A program made the position numbers and the translations under genes. A stretch of 64,000 nt of DNA from contig JADANN010000060.1 of the NCBI GenBank assembly GCA_018806985.1, positions 1 to 64,000 of the forward strand, in the 5' to 3' direction. The stretch is from Angiostrongylus vasorum. Taxonomy: Eukaryota > Nematoda > Chromadorea > Rhabditida > Metastrongylidae. Below, piece after piece: positions 10,393 to 23,035 of this stretch (position 1 is its first letter; each line of letters begins with the position of its first letter). The notes under the pieces are model-generated. The model ran no database searches. It had not been told where the DNA came from and saw nothing but the letters and a program-made list of their open reading frames with translations.

Positions 10393-13314
10393 TTGTATGT
10401 GTTCTATGTGTATGGAAGTAAACGGGTGCTGAATAACAACGTCGCGATTGCTGAAAAGAAAACGACACATTTATAATCCAATGCCGAGGTTAGTAGAAAG
10501 TCGATCCTGGGAACTGTTACAACATGTACCAGCAAAGCACTTTCGACTTGTGAAGGAAGCGCAAACAAAAGATCGTCTTAGGTAGACAACAGATCCACTT
10601 TCTGCGCTGCTGCACTCAACATCGAGTCGTGCAGAAATTTATAAAACGGAAACGGCTTCACGAGATATGCGGTAAACAGAGGACAGCCAGCAAGTATGAG
10701 GCATGGAAATGGAACTACTTCGCGTCGCACTACGATGCAAACTGGATGAAATGTTCGCAAGAAAGATGAAATATGTGACGAAAGAACATTGTTGTGCATT
10801 GTTTTTGGAGGATCAACTTTGGAGGAGAATAGTTGGTAGGTCAATGCTGAAATGAATTCTATTAGGTCTAATACCAAAATAGGCTTGCAGCGAAAGTTTG
10901 AGAATCTGTTGGATAATTCGCTTGCCTCGGCTTCAAGAAACCATAGGGAAACGATCGATGCTAGGAGTCAAAATACGGTTGATAATGCACCAAGAAAGTC
11001 TAGAGTCACCGTACTTGGGGGGTATGACAATACCTGAGAGTGCGCGCAAGGTATTAGAATTGGGCCCAAGTTTTCAACATCACAGCAAATTTCTAAAACA
11101 ACCTCGCGTAGGATAGCATGAAACCTTCAAGATCGACTCCGCTATCAGGTCAAACAAGGAATATCAATCAGAGCCGAAAATCAAGAGGCGGCGGCATTAT
11201 TACCATCTGCTCTCCCTAGAACGTTTTTTAGACAGCGGGACTCTAACGACGGAAATGACACAAAATTCCTCATGTTTTCGGAAGGCGTTCTCAAGACCCT
11301 TAATCACTACAGCAATAGAAGGATTAACTCCAACCTCACAGACGCACAAAAATGTGGCTTGCGAGAAATTAGAGAATTAATAAACTCGAAAAACAATAAG
11401 ATTTTCTGTTAATGATAACAGGAGAGAGTTCTTAGTTATTCCTCGCCAGTTGGATGTTGAGATAACGGAGGAACGTCTTAGTGATGCTACCCTCTATCGC
11501 CCATGCTCTGATAAGGAATGTAAAAGTCAATACCGAAACTAAACAATCAGTGGGTCAAAGTGGCAAAGACAGCAGGTTTAAATTATCGGTTATTTCGCAC
11601 TTTAAAATCGATACACCAACATGTCTCGTCCTATATCTACTATTAAAACCCATAAGTTGGTATCACCTGATGATCTTGCGTCAACCAATCCATCATCATT
11701 TAAGGTTAGACCCATCACCAGCTGTGCAGACAGGCCAACGGATAGGATAACTTGGTTTCTAAGCCTAGTGCTGACCCAGTTACTTAAACATATTCCAGCT
11801 CACCTCACGAACACCCAAATGTTCCTAGAACGTCTACGTAACACGTTATGCGTACGTGATGGAGTCCTTCGACGTTACCGCGCTGTACACCAACGTATCG
11901 AATGACCCCGCAATGCAAGCCATTTTCGAACTTCTTGTTGAACATGAAGGAAGAATAAATATGCATGGCTTGTTCATCCAGCAACTTATGGATCTCTTAA
12001 AGGAGTGCCTAAACTGCTCGATTTTTCAGATGGTATGGGAAATACTACGCGCAAATAAGTAGGTTGGCAATGGGACAGCGATTGGAACCAAGCCTTGCCA
12101 TTGCGTTTATGTCTAAAGTAGAAGCCCCGTTCTCGGTCTCCGGCCACTACTCTACTGCACGTACATAGGTGATTGTTTTGTCGTCTTCTCTACGCAGGAG
12201 GAGATGAACAAATGCTTTGAATTATTGAACGAGCACTCAGAGTACACCGAGTTCACCCGTGAGAAACCGAAAGACGATTTGCTATCATTTTTTTAACGTT
12301 GAAATCAACTTATCAGTAGCGGTTATATGACAAAGTGGCACCGAAAACCAAGTAATAAGAACATTCTTGTTCATTCCCTCTCCTCCCACTCTTCAAACAC
12401 AAAGAGGGCGCTTGAGAGAAACATGTTTCGAACAGCCACCTCCGTGTGCACAAGCAGAGGACTAAAGGACTCGCGTGACTTGCCTCGGCAAATAGCGATC
12501 TCTAATGGCTACGAAATGGTAACCACACGAGACAAGTTTTGAAGGACAGCGACGCCCCAAAACGAAAGGTTTGCCCGAAATAAAATTTCGTTCGTCTTGC
12601 CCTTCATTAGCAATGAAATAAGTGTGGCGGTGAAGCGATGCTTAAGAAGGGCAGATCTAGAGGAATCGGTAGCGATAACTGAAATACCACCCAGTGCTCT
12701 TCGTTGTCAATTAGTTCGTAACCGCCTATATTACCGTCTATATGAAACACAAAATTGCTTACTTTGCCCTTATGACAGGGGACGGTGACTGCATAAGTTC
12801 AGGTACAATGTACCTGATCTCTTGTAGTACTTGCACAGATGAATATATTGGCCAAACGAGCAGAGCTTTATGTATCCGCATAAAAGAACACTTAGACGGC
12901 AAACGAAAAAGCAAGATAAAGTACCCCACTAGGCACACATAGGATACAAAAGCATAGCGGAGGCTATTTTGATATAAAAGTTACTATCCTAGCACAAGAG
13001 ACTAAGACACCAACGCGCAAACTCGTCGGGGCTTTTTGGATAAATTCCAAAAATCCCTCAATGAATAACAGGGAGGAATGGCCCGTGATCACGCGTGATC
13101 TCGCCCGTGCCTTCGTATCGATCATTGATGTGGAGGGGTGCAGTCGTCAACCATATGCGACTCTGAGCGGCTGTTCTTCTTCGGTGGAAGACAGGTAAAA
13201 AATAGCGGTGGGTTTTCCGAGAAACCGTAGATCTCGTAATTATCCTTCGGATTTTAATCAGTCTGTTTGTGCTGTTGAAGCGTTTGACCCACTAAATTGC
13301 GTATTAGTGTACCC

Positions 13315-13364
13315 TTCCAGGCTCTGAAGAAGGCGATACTGCCAAAACGTCAGCTACCGTTGTG
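13315..13364 (+). ncRNA. Hammerhead-ribozyme-like motif, 3' pseudo-LTR of PLE-c (core mutation)
   Basis: CTGAAGA (13324-13330), perfect stem II GGC-GATACT-GCC, then AAAACGTC in place of GAAACGTC. The invariant core G is A, which should abolish cleavage. Stem I GGCT/AGCT is kept. Confidence 0.6.
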
Positions 13365-13405
13365 TTGTGTGTTCTGTGTGTATGGAAGTAAATGTGCTTT
13401 CTCAA

Positions 13406-15178
13406 TTCTTCACACAACCACTACTAAGCGAGTTCTAGCAATCACTCTCCGTTAGCATCCCCCTATAGGCGCGCATGTTCACTTACCACATATCGATCTC
13501 GTAACGTAACATCTCCATCCGGCCACGTGTAAGACGCCTTCATCCAGCCGATAATATTGCCATTCAGCTGCGAACCCATTTCCTTTCGTCGCGTCCTACA
13601 TGTCACTTATCTCTAACCCTTCCTAGTTTCTGTGTAATTGGATGATGCTTTATTTGCTGATAATCCCACTTGGTCTAACTAACCTTCTCCTATATGTTTC
13701 ATCATTGGTTCGTAATTTAAGTGCATACATATGTAAAGTTCTGACTATCGAAATTTTAGTTTCGTACTCGGTCACAAATAATGTGCCCTTATTTCAAGTT
13801 TCAAGGAGATAAGCATTCAGTATCAAATCCGCATATATATTCTGCATTTGAGGTGGATGACATATATGCTGCATCGGCAGGGAATCTAACCTGACACTCC
13901 TCTTCGCATGAAAGCATTCTACCGCTTACCTACAGATGCTATAGAGGTGAGCGGAACTACAGTCTCCGAATGCTATAAAATATTCCATGAAACATGCATG
14001 AACTCGAGATAAAAAATCTCATTCGACTTCTAATTCAAGCTTTACGCGAAAAGGACTAATGGAAGCATCCGCCATTTATTTGACGGGATATCAGAAATGG
14101 GAAGAGTCGCCTCCAAAGTGTCTAACATTCCTTACGCACACGAAAGTCGATATTTTTTTTGTCATGCATTTCGAACCTCGCCTCGCTGCTGTAATGTCTG
14201 TAAGCTAACAACCAAGAATTGAACCACTCCTAAGTCATAGAGGGTCATTCATAAAGACGAGATAATTCTTCACTCGTTTTTACATAGTGGGCACATTGTG
14301 ACTAATTGTCAACCAATCAAAACATAGGAAAAGAATCGAACGAGTTTTGACTTTGTTAACTCATCGATTTAAAAAATAAGTATCGTAACAAAGTAATCTT
14401 GTCCGGTCATATAATGCTGAACAATAAAAACTGGAAGTTAGAAGAGCACGTGCTGCCACTTGGTAGTGACTGGTAGGGCAGGAGCCAAGGTTCTCGAAAA
14501 TGAAAGCTCTTTTGAAAATTCAGCCAAGCGGAATGTGTAGGGCCACGCAGAAACAGCTAGAAAGAAGTAGCTACTCCTTACAACCCTTTTTTTCCTATGT
14601 TCCGAGGAAGCAGCTCTGGAATTTGGGCTCCCACACCTTACTAGTATCTGCAAACCATTTTGAGTGTTTTTTGTAGGTGCTACTAAAGAAAGAGTACAAA
14701 TGCCACCAGCTGAAGGAATTTACTTCATTCCGAGCGATATGGTTCATTTATATAGCAGGACTCTGTTTAAGAAACCAAAATTCTAAGAAATCTAGCCAAA
14801 ATTTTATCGATTGAACAGTAGTATTTGGTGGTAAGAGACCTTCAAATTTATGGGCGCATATTTAAGCTTATAATAAGCGCTTTTTTCACTGGAATAAAAC
14901 TTTAGGATCTAAAGATATTTGCCAAAAGAGACATGTCACCTTTTCCTGCACGACGGATCTTTAGTTTTCTGGACTTCAAAAATGTTATTTTAGCGCATTT
15001 TCTTTGGCACTTAAGTAAACAGAATTCCGCTAAACAAGAAATGTCGATTCTAAGCAACGCAACAATTTCTGTTCGAATTACCGCGCTCGTTCAGAAATCA
15101 CTAAAAAAGTCCACTTTTTGAATTTTTCGACGTTTTAATTGAAACGAAGGTAATATTTCGAAAAAATTATGTGTACAA
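13406..15178. other. AT-rich spacer
   Basis: Nothing recognised; the frames at 14438-14653 and 14933-15121 have no motifs. Confidence 0.5.
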
Positions 15179-15592
15179 CGTCGTCAGTTTTTATTTGCTG
15201 CCCACTATTTTTTTATTGGCAGGGTATTGTGTGAAATATAACCATAATGATGCTGAGACATTTGCAAAACTCCAAAAAGACAGGTGTCTGCGGTGGGGGA
15301 GCGAATGCGCTATTACCCTTTCCGGAGGCTAACGCGTTCACTACCACATCATGCGAGTCCTTCGTTTCGCCTTTCTCTCAGCGGTGTTGTTGACCCATAG
15401 CCCAGATCAATCCCGTCGACGGGTTTGACACGTTTGCCCTCGCAAAGTGTAATAGCGTGTTTGATCTCCACCGCAGACACCTGCGGTTCGGGGTTTTGCA
15501 AACATCTCAGCATCATTATGGTTATGTTTCACATAATTCCCTGCCACTAAAAAAAGAGAAGGCAGTAAATAAAAAGTGACGACATTATGAGA
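15179..15592. mobile_element. Foldback element with full-length arms
   Basis: The best-ended copy. The left tip GTCGTCAGTTTTTATTTGCT and the right tip ATAAAAAGTGACGAC are reverse complements apart from one base. The arms pair over most of the 400 bp (GGTGTCTGCGG with CCGCAGACACC, CTATTACCCTTTCC with GTAATAGC). Flanks ATTATGTGTACAAC and ATTATGAGAAAAGC may be a decayed target duplication. No transposase inside, so non-autonomous. Confidence 0.75.
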
Positions 15593-15837
15593 AAAGCGTG
15601 TATAAACTGCTTCGCAACTCAGTTGAAACTAGGACTTGCCGGAAACCAGGAATTTAAATACGGAACCGACGCGCTTCTTGAAAAAATTTTCGAGTGTAGA
15701 TCCCCGTAGACTTTTTTTAAAGTCTTTTCAACCTATCTTGGAAATAGGAAACGCGCGACCACATGCCCCCGTCTCTTGTTTTCGAAGAAATCTAATAAAA
15801 GTTCTTGGTTTTAAAGATACTTTATTTACTGTTGTTA

Positions 15838-15905
15838 ACTGACTTTAACAATGTTAGCTTTTTATTTGCTGCTTATTACAATTTTTTAACCGTAGGGTAT
15901 TATAT
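15838..15905 (+). repeat. Foldback family arm tip
   Basis: CTTTTTATTTGCTGC followed by an AT stretch and AACCGTAGGGTATTATATG matches only the outer 65 bp of a left arm; sequence beyond is unrelated. Confidence 0.5.
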
Positions 15906-16404
15906 GGCCTTCTTGGCCATTCTTCACCCTCTAACTTGCGCATCAAAGAAAAAGTCAGTATCACTAACTGCTACTCATCAACTTGTGCAGCTGATAAGAG
16001 CGAACCTAGCACTTCCCACAATCAGTTTGAGCGAGTAATTCACAACTAGATGTCTTTCCATAAATTTATTGTTGCAGTGCTCAACGCCAGTGTTAGGAAT
16101 GGCTAACGAAAATGAATACAATGTTGGGAGATTTGCAACAGGAGAACGAAATGAGGATAAAGATCGTCTTTTAATACTCCTGTACGCAACACATCTCTTC
16201 CCCGGGATTTCATTTTTTGAGAAGAGGAAAAATCGCTGGTAGACATGGTAGTCCCCTGACTGCGCGAGCCATTTGGAAATCTGTTATGTTCCCAAAAACA
16301 GAAAATGCTTTTATGCTACCTGTTTGACACGTCGTAAAGATTCGATTAAGCAGTAATCTGAGAAATAACTTCTTTCATCATCCAAAAGAAAGAAACAAGT
16401 TATG
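15906..16404. other. AT-rich spacer
   Basis: Lies between a foldback tip and an RTE-4-family fragment. Nothing recognised. Confidence 0.5.
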
Positions 16405-16900
16405 CATAATAGGCTGTATTCTCAATGAAATCCTCTCCACCTATGATTGGTAGGTAAATGAGGAAACATACGAGGTCTACAACAAACCGCTTGTCGAAGG
16501 GCTTAAGACTTGTGTCGAACGAGCCTCAGTTCGTCAAAAAAAAGAGTTCCGAAGAAATCTTTTCACCATTAAAGAGTTGCTCGAAAAGAGAAGGACATTG
16601 AAGCTATGTTATAATGAAACACACCTTGACCTGCTGATAATAAATGCCAACTGTAGAAGATCTTTGCAGAATGATTTGCACGGTACACGCAGAAAAAGTT
16701 ATTGGAAGCAGCTGAAAAACGTTCTCAGTCTGAAAAAAGTGTCATCGGGATCTTTGTGGCTATAACGTTCCGTTGTCCACCTCGATTGACGCAGATGGGA
16801 TTCTCACTACGTCCCACCATGATATGAAATTGATAGCGAAAAGATCCTACACCAGTCTCCAATCTCCATCTCGGACCCCGAAATCTCCCCTGGTTTAAAA
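16405..16900 (+). mobile_element. RTE-4-family LINE fragment (connecting region)
   Basis: Plus-strand fragment of the segment between endonuclease and RT of the RTE-4 family: LVEGLKTCVERASVRQKK (near 16495), LLEKRRTLKLCYNETHLDLL (16578-16640), INANCRRSLQNDLHG and SLKKVSSGSLW (to 16765), then frameshifted sequence to about 16900. It parallels RTE-4 at 52600-52180. Truncated at both ends. A SINE C copy lies just downstream. Confidence 0.7.
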
Positions 16901-16959
16901 GTGCCTGTTATTCTACACTCTGAAGTTCTAGTTGCGACAGAAGGCTTGAAAAGAGACGT

Positions 16960-17235
16960 AGTTCCAGGACTCGGTAATGTCTAACTTATGGATATAGCAC
17001 AGGTGCAATACCAGGAATGACCAGCGTCCTGATATCAAACTAGTTACACGGTGGCACATCTCCCTTTGACCCAGAAGAGTGGCGACCGCTTGGGGTTGTG
17101 ACGACCTGTGGGATGCTTCAGCTGGGCTGACCACGGGACTCCTGGAAGCACAACGGCTAAACGGATAAATGTGAACTGTGGTGGGGCCCGCACAATTAGC
17201 GAAGATGGGCTATCTACGTATCCAAGCAAGTAACC
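16960..17235 (+). mobile_element. SINE-like family C copy, 5' truncated
   Basis: Plus-oriented: ATACCAGGAATGACCAGCG, CTAGTTACACGGTGGC, CACGGGACTCCTGGAAGC and the 3' end GGGGCCCGCACAATTAGCG then CGTATCCAAGCAAGTAA. The last 45 bp match the RTE-4 terminus. Lies directly after an RTE-4-family fragment. Confidence 0.65.
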
Positions 17236-19275
17236 CAGCTATAGACAGATTTTTAAAATAATGACATAAATGAGAAAGCCCAGAAAGCAAGCTTATAATA
17301 TGATTACGATATGGGTAAAGCTGGCTATTTCACAAACATGAATAGGAAGTAGAACAGTAAATTTGCAAAGTTTTTCGTTTAAAATACAAAGATAGTATAT
17401 CATCTAAATCGACATTTGAGCCTACACTGAATAGTATACATTTCGAACATAACTGCATATCAGTCACTCCTCTTCACAGCTACTAGATAAAGCAGTGGAA
17501 GATTAGCGATGACAATGCTTCCACGTACAGCCTTTCTCTTCCTTTCACCATCTTGTCTGGATCGGTAGCACGAATTTCCTCTTGCGAGTAAAAGACGAAC
17601 ACATTCATTCTTCTACACGCATTGTTTCATTGGTTATCTTAATCAGTGGTAAACTTGGTTGTCATTTCCGCATGTGGACAACGTATCCCCAAAACAAAAA
17701 TCACTAGAAACGATAACAGAAGTCTGCGTACTGCAAATGTGAAAAAAGAAACTACGCAATTTTCTTACTAGTCAGGTTTGAATATCCCTACGTTCTTCCA
17801 CTCTTCAAGACCGTCAATATCGGCTTCTCAAGTCATCTATCTGTTCTAGAAATATGCAACTTATTTTCGTCATCGATTTCAAACAACTTTTTTTAGACCT
17901 GTTGACAGGTTGGCGAAACTGGGTTTCATCCTCATTGACGGCGCTTCTTACCTATAAAAAATCTTCGCATCGAAAAACCAGTAAAAGCAGAAACTCCAAA
18001 AAGTCAACACAACGTTCAGATAAGAACAAGCTTGAAATCTTCAGAACAAAATATGGTCGTTCACAGAGGCGAAAGTGACAAAACGTTAGCCGAATAAGAG
18101 TTATCCGCACCACATTCGTGTCATCTGAATCGTTGGGAAAAATTATAAGAGGTTTAATGAAAATCGGTTGTTAAGATATCAGCATTTACCTGCGAAATAC
18201 ACTTATAAGCACGCTGGATTTTAAACTAAAGCGGCGCCATTCAAAACGCCAGGATGCAATTCTAGCTCTTGGGCCTCCATTAAAGAAAATGAGAATTTAA
18301 GGGTTTTATCGAAGTGAGCAAAGAATCTTGTTTGCAATAGGACGCTCTGATACAGTTATCGCAGTCTGGCACCATGTCAGGTGTGGAATTATTCGACACA
18401 TGTGCTGCAAAAGGAAATTTCTGTGTTGGCATGTATTGCCATAAAATGGCATTTCTCCCGAGTTCATTTACAAAAACAAACATGTTTTTGAATGTCACTG
18501 CCACGTCGGTTCTGTTTTCACTTTCAGCAGTTCTATGAGGATCTTGTGCTCCTCGGCTGTCTTGCCATTCTTCTTTGTATCTTCATTTTTAGTATTGCCT
18601 GTAAAAGTATGGCTAGTTACACCTCTATGTAAAAGAGCAGATAGTGAACGACACACGTATTGCAGCCTCGGTGTGCATAGCGGCAGTTCATCTATCGCAA
18701 CTGCGACTCTTGCGTGAGTTCAACGATGTGGATCACGGAGAGGATCACCGTTGGATGCTCAACATAGGAAAAGTGACAGCCACGAATGGAGGTGAGTTTC
18801 TTTTCTTACCGTGAAACATGTCTTGCTTTCACGAGTGAGAGCTTTTCTTTCTTCGCTCTTTGCATTCGTCAAAATAGAAAGCCTATGCTTTCTTCAAATT
18901 CAATGAATTTTTCCGGAGACAAGGGAAATCTTCTGCAATTTGGGCACCATGTTGATATTTCTATTTCGAGATTGTATCACCTGTATCACCTGACTTCTCG
19001 CTTGTCGTCGAGTGACTTGAGCATGCACCAGTAAACCTTCCATTTCTCCTTGTCGCGTTCAAGAGTACTCCGCCGTTACAGTACCTTTATTACATAAAAT
19101 AAATCTCCAGGGATTCACATAATCACAGATAAAAGCTATTCTAATCTTAGGAGAATTGTTCGATGAATATGATGCTTAATGAAAAGATTAAATGGAGATA
19201 TTAGGTTGTAACATGTAAAATGTCTGATGTTAAATCTAACTTTTAATTAACCGTACTTTCTCATATTAAGTTCTA
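17236..19275. other. AT-rich spacer with one repeat remnant
   Basis: Apart from the hammerhead-type remnant at 17990-18112 I see nothing supported. A lysine/serine-rich 74-codon frame at 17854-18078 leads into that remnant and could be its decayed coding part. Confidence 0.45.
17990..18112 (+). repeat. Remnant of the second hammerhead-bearing repeat
   Basis: Only the end (ACAAAACGTTAGCCGAATAA at 18079-18098) and scattered matches before it resemble the repeat at 25195-25355. The core boxes are lost. The call rests on the shared CGTTAGCCGAATAA. Confidence 0.3.
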
Positions 19276-20285
19276 TTAATTGAAATAAGCACCATTGGAA
19301 TCAGCATACTTTTTTTCTACAAAAAAACAAATTGATATATTCCAGTTGCTTGGAATCTTGGGGTTCTGGACGCGATGAATTCGTTGAAGGCATTTTTTTG
19401 CGTCATCGTGGTTGGTGAAGCATTTCTCGCCCTGGAAATTGTTTGTCAGGGTGCTTGAAGAAGCGATAGTTAGTAGGCGAGAGGTCTGGCAAATATGGCG
19501 AATAAGGCCAAGTTTCCTAGCCCAACTCGTTCAACTTGCAACGTGAGAGCGCGCGTTGTGGTGAAGAAGGATTGGTCATTTTCCATTGACTAATGCCGGT
19601 TGTTTTTGTTGGAGTTTACGGTGAATTTTTTCGATTTGTTGGTAATCGTTTTCTGCTGTGATCGCTTCGCCGGGATTCAAAAAGCTGTGGTGAATGAGCT
19701 CTGCTGCAATCTAGCAAACAGTCACCATAACCTTTTTTGTTGCAATTTCGGCCTTGGGAAGTTGCTTTGGAGCCTGATCGCAAACCAACCATCTAACTTA
19801 ATGTCGCCGGTTGTCATACAGAGTCCACTTCTCGTCGCACGTCACAATTCGAGCAAGAAAAGGGTCGTTTTTGTTGCGCAGAATAGAGCAGACGACACTT
19901 CAAATCGGCAATTTTTTTTGATCGTCATTTAATTCCTGCGCCACCCACTTGTCGAGTATTTTTGTCTTTTCTGCGCCATTCCAGTGAGTGGAAGCTCTTC
20001 CTCTGCTTATGCGGAGCTGTTGTGCAAACTCTTGAACAGCTGTTCTCATGTTTGCTCCCACCAGTGCCTTCAATTCGTCGTCGTCAACTTCAACGGGACA
20101 TCCGCGGTTTTCCTTAACTTCGAGGTCGAAATCAGCAGATTGGAATTTCAGGAATCATGTCTCGCACTGTTGTTCACCAACACTGCCTTTACCTCAAACT
20201 TGATGATATTCGGAGCTCTTGCCGCGGCATTGTGTCCACTATTTCACTTTGTACAAAAAAGCACACGAATATCACGTTGATTCAT
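19276..20285 (-). pseudogene. Mariner (Tc1/mariner, SETMAR-like) transposase pseudogene
   Basis: Minus-strand remnant of a mariner-family DNA transposase. It starts MNQRDIRVLFCTK at 20285; an in-frame TGA follows. Then come helix-turn-helix remnants (NSGHNAAARA, VEVDDDELKALVGANMRTAV), LDKWVAQELNDDQKK, SILRNKNDPFLARIVTCDEKW containing the first catalytic Asp, DQAPKQLPKAEIATKKVMVT, HHSFLNPGEAITAEN, LHHNARSHVAS where the family has a catalytic Asp (LHDNARPH), then frameshifted sequence and NAFNEFIASRTP with a terminal KKYADSNGAYFN and TAA at 19276. The third catalytic Asp box is lost. Stops and frameshifts throughout, so inactive. I could not fix the terminal inverted repeats. Confidence 0.85.
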
Positions 20286-20639
20286 TATAAAGTTAAAGCG
20301 TATAAAAATGTTAGAATAACAGACGTTGAAAAAGCAAAATAAGTGTAAAAAGAGCAAACTTACGCTTTAAAAAATGTATATTAAACGTGCGCCAAATTTT
20401 TTAAATAACATGGAAAATTAAAACAACAAAATCGGACATTTCATCTATACAAACCTAATAAATCATAGAGTGCTTTGAGGCCAATGCTTAACCTTTTGCC
20501 TCTAGTGTCTGTCTGACACTCGTAGCCCCGTTTTCGTAGAGCACTTTTTATAATATAGCCGATGAGGGGCAGGCAGCACAGTAGTAGTGATATCTATCAA
20601 CACAAAAATGACGCTTCCGACCCTGTTCAGAGCTTACCA

Positions 20640-21285
20640 AGCTTCTCATCCTTTCATGGTCGGAAAAATTGGCATCGGACTTGTTCGGGAAAGTTCACTC
20701 TCTGCAATGGAGAACAACATGATGGAGAAACTGGAAGAAAGAGAACAGCATGAGACGCATTCGAGCACCGACGAACTAAAGGTTCCGACAATCCACAGTC
20801 TTCTTTTCGATTTAACCGGCCTACCACCGCTCTGCAATGCAGCGGCGACGTGGTCTGATATTTCAACCGCGTCAGAAATACTGTGCACTGCTCACAGAGC
20901 GCCTGAACAGTGTCTTCTGAAATGTAAGCGCCATCAGAAATCGAAATCGCTGGCCTTCGAAATCTATCTCATCTTCAAAACCCAGGGAAACACACCGATG
21001 GGAAAGCATAGATGGACCGCCCATATAATGAGAAGTACAGACGACACGTTGAAGAAAAGAACTGTAGAATGGACTCCTTGAGGATACAGGCGTCTCCTAG
21101 GATCATCACCTACATGTTGGGCGGATTTGTTTTGCTTAACAGGTCATGGTATGAGACTTAAACACGCCACCATAGTGGGATTAAACCACCACCTTGATTA
21201 AGGTTGCAAAGCATAAGAACGAACTGAGTATGCGCTGGTGTCCGCGCAACTCGTGAACGCAGGCCATCCAAGCATGCAAGTGAGA
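20640..21285 (+). mobile_element. RTE-4-family LINE fragment, 3' end
   Basis: C-terminal coding part of the RTE-4 family on the plus strand: LLFDLTGLPPLCNAAATWSD (near 20790-20850), HRAPEQCLLKCKRH (near 20900), RWTAHIMRSTDDTLKKRTVE (21010-21070). Its 3' end, GGTGTCCGCGCAACTCGTGA then GGCCATCCAAG, lies near 21238-21285. 5' truncated, as LINE copies usually are. The terminal segment again resembles the end of SINE family C. Confidence 0.75.
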
Positions 21286-22259
21286 ACGGATTCATTAGCT
21301 TATTGTGCAGGTTACGCAGAAGTAGAGATACCGATAATCACGGGCACAGTGCTTGTTAGACTCTGCACTGATTCCATAGGCCTCTCATCCTACAGGGACT
21401 GGGAAATTTGATAACGGAAAAGTCTGGAAAAGGTTCACTTTCTGTAATCCAGATGAGAACGCCCCTATCCCAGCTATCCAAAGACTGCGATGACAGTCGA
21501 CTCTACCGCCATTCATCGATTTTCATAAAGAAGGCGACAATCCCCAACCAAAGAATGCATCGAAATGAATGAAACAATTCACTGAAATCGTCTGAGACGA
21601 GCTTGGAGCATAAATCCATCCTATCCTTAACGATCAGCAATCGTGCATTAGAGGAGAACTCTCTGAAGAAATGTGAGGGAATGGTTGAAAATATTTTTGA
21701 TGAGTATCGCGCGGTGGAAAAATTATTTGATCACATAAATAACTGACCTTTTAGGTCTCTCACATTCATGGGAACGCTGTCGAAGTAGGGTTTGCACGCT
21801 GCAAAAACACTATCTGATGGATATGCTGTATAAGCTGGATCTCTCGAGAGTGAGAAGTATTAGCTAGGCCTATATAGTTTTATTAGCTAGGCCTATATAG
21901 TTTATCAATCAAGTTTACCGAATTCTAGGTAGAGGAACTGTTTTGGCACGATATTCGAGTGTCACACGCGTCAGATATTTTTGACAAAATGCAGAGATTG
22001 TTGACTATGATGCCTCAACTCTGCTGTGCCAAGTTTCATTCTACCTTGTTTGATCCGGCTACAATGTTTCCGGACTCTAATTGCTACTGGAATGATCACG
22101 GCTTGGAAAAAGTGAAGTTTTTTTTTCGTAAAATTGTGTAGACAGTTTAGTTCAAACTAGGCTTTTCTCAAATGACATTTACAACAATGAAATTGTAGAA
22201 TGCGAACAATACTTATATTTTGCTGTTAAGGGTGGAAGTGAACTCGAAAACGGAAAATC
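21286..22259. other. AT-rich spacer
   Basis: Only the 23-bp tandem duplication at 21858 stands out. Confidence 0.5.
21858..21903. repeat. 23-bp tandem duplication
   Basis: TATTAGCTAGGCCTATATAG plus TTT occurs twice in direct tandem. It contains the palindrome TAGGCCTA. No function inferred. Confidence 0.85.
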
Positions 22260-22440
22260 GGCAAATTGGTACCAAACCTGTCTAGTAGAATAGCAGTACT
22301 GGCTCGATACATCAGTAGGCCACCGCGAGTCATTGTAAAGGCCAGATATGCATTCGGTCACCTCCAAACGATGCTTGATGAAGATGAATGCATGGCGCGT
22401 CCCTCAGGGATTGATCAACGCTGGAAACTCTATCCTTTAT
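22260..22440 (+). mobile_element. SINE family B copy, 5' truncated
   Basis: Body and tail only: TTGGTACCAAACCTGTCTAG, CTCGATACATCAGTAGGCC, CGCGAGTCATTGTAAAGGCC, TGGCGCGTCCCTCAGGGATT and ATCAACGCTGG. The tRNA-like head is missing. Confidence 0.68.
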
Positions 22441-23035
22441 TTTTGTTAATGTCAGTTTTTGTCATCTGCAATGTGAAATATTTCTTATTACAGGTTTCTG
22501 CTCTCACTAAACGTTTGCTTCATGATATCTCTGTACTTCTGTCTTAATTGTTCTCGTTTTGCTTTGAGTGTTAGCTTAAGAAGTCCGTTTTCGGTGCTGA
22601 ACAGGTCCACTTCAAGATGTGCCCTTCTCACTTGAAAATTTTTGGCTTTTCCTTTAACAGAAATCAGAAATGAGATCCTGAAATGTCATGGGAATGAATT
22701 GTTCTGAAGACTTCAGCTTATTTTCTGCTCCAATTTGATGTAGTGTGAGGGTACACACTGCTAGACCTCAGTCTGTCGTATTAATGTGTACATTTATTTC
22801 GACTCGACTTAGTCCTTTTGCGGTTTTACTACTAACATAGAATCAGATGTCTTGCTTCGATGTGAATAATGCGGCCTTTACTAGACGAAGTACTTCCACT
22901 AACAACATAAGTAAATTTGTGCCTATAAGGACACTCCCTGTGACATGAAGAGTGCTACATTTTGACCACCCACTTCGCACTGTGTACAGAATATTCTCCG
23001 CTTTGCTTCGATATTATTATCACTACTGTATTGAT
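22441..23035. other. AT-rich spacer
   Basis: Nothing recognised between the SINE B and SINE C copies. Confidence 0.5.

Larger units (their letters stand above)
10338..13405 (+). mobile_element. Penelope-like retroelement PLE-c, near full length, broken ORF
   Basis: Reverse transcriptase followed by a GIY-YIG endonuclease, the arrangement of endonuclease-bearing Penelope-like elements. In order: 5' pseudo-LTR with an intact hammerhead-like motif (10343-10392), N-terminal region (10700-11400), an RT segment with KTHKLVSPDDLASTNPSSF and RPITSCADRPTDRITWFL (11640-11800), motif A ESFDVTALYTNV (from 11860), motif C region LYCTYIGDCFVVF (12150-12190), a linker, then the GIY-YIG part YLISCSTCTDEYIGQTSR (12810-12870) with RIKEHLDGKRK. 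Frames change several times and stop codons interrupt the ORF, so it is dead. The 3' end has another hammerhead-like motif (13315-13364) and about 40 bp of repeated 5' sequence. It aligns over its length with the minus-strand copy at 25727-28793. Motif C has Gly where the first catalytic Asp is expected. Confidence 0.88.

Noticed and set aside
13110..13260. Terminal region of PLE-c as an LTR retrotransposon LTR
   Set aside because: There are no TG...CA ends, primer-binding site, integrase or protease; the RT motifs and GIY-YIG domain place the element with Penelope-like elements.
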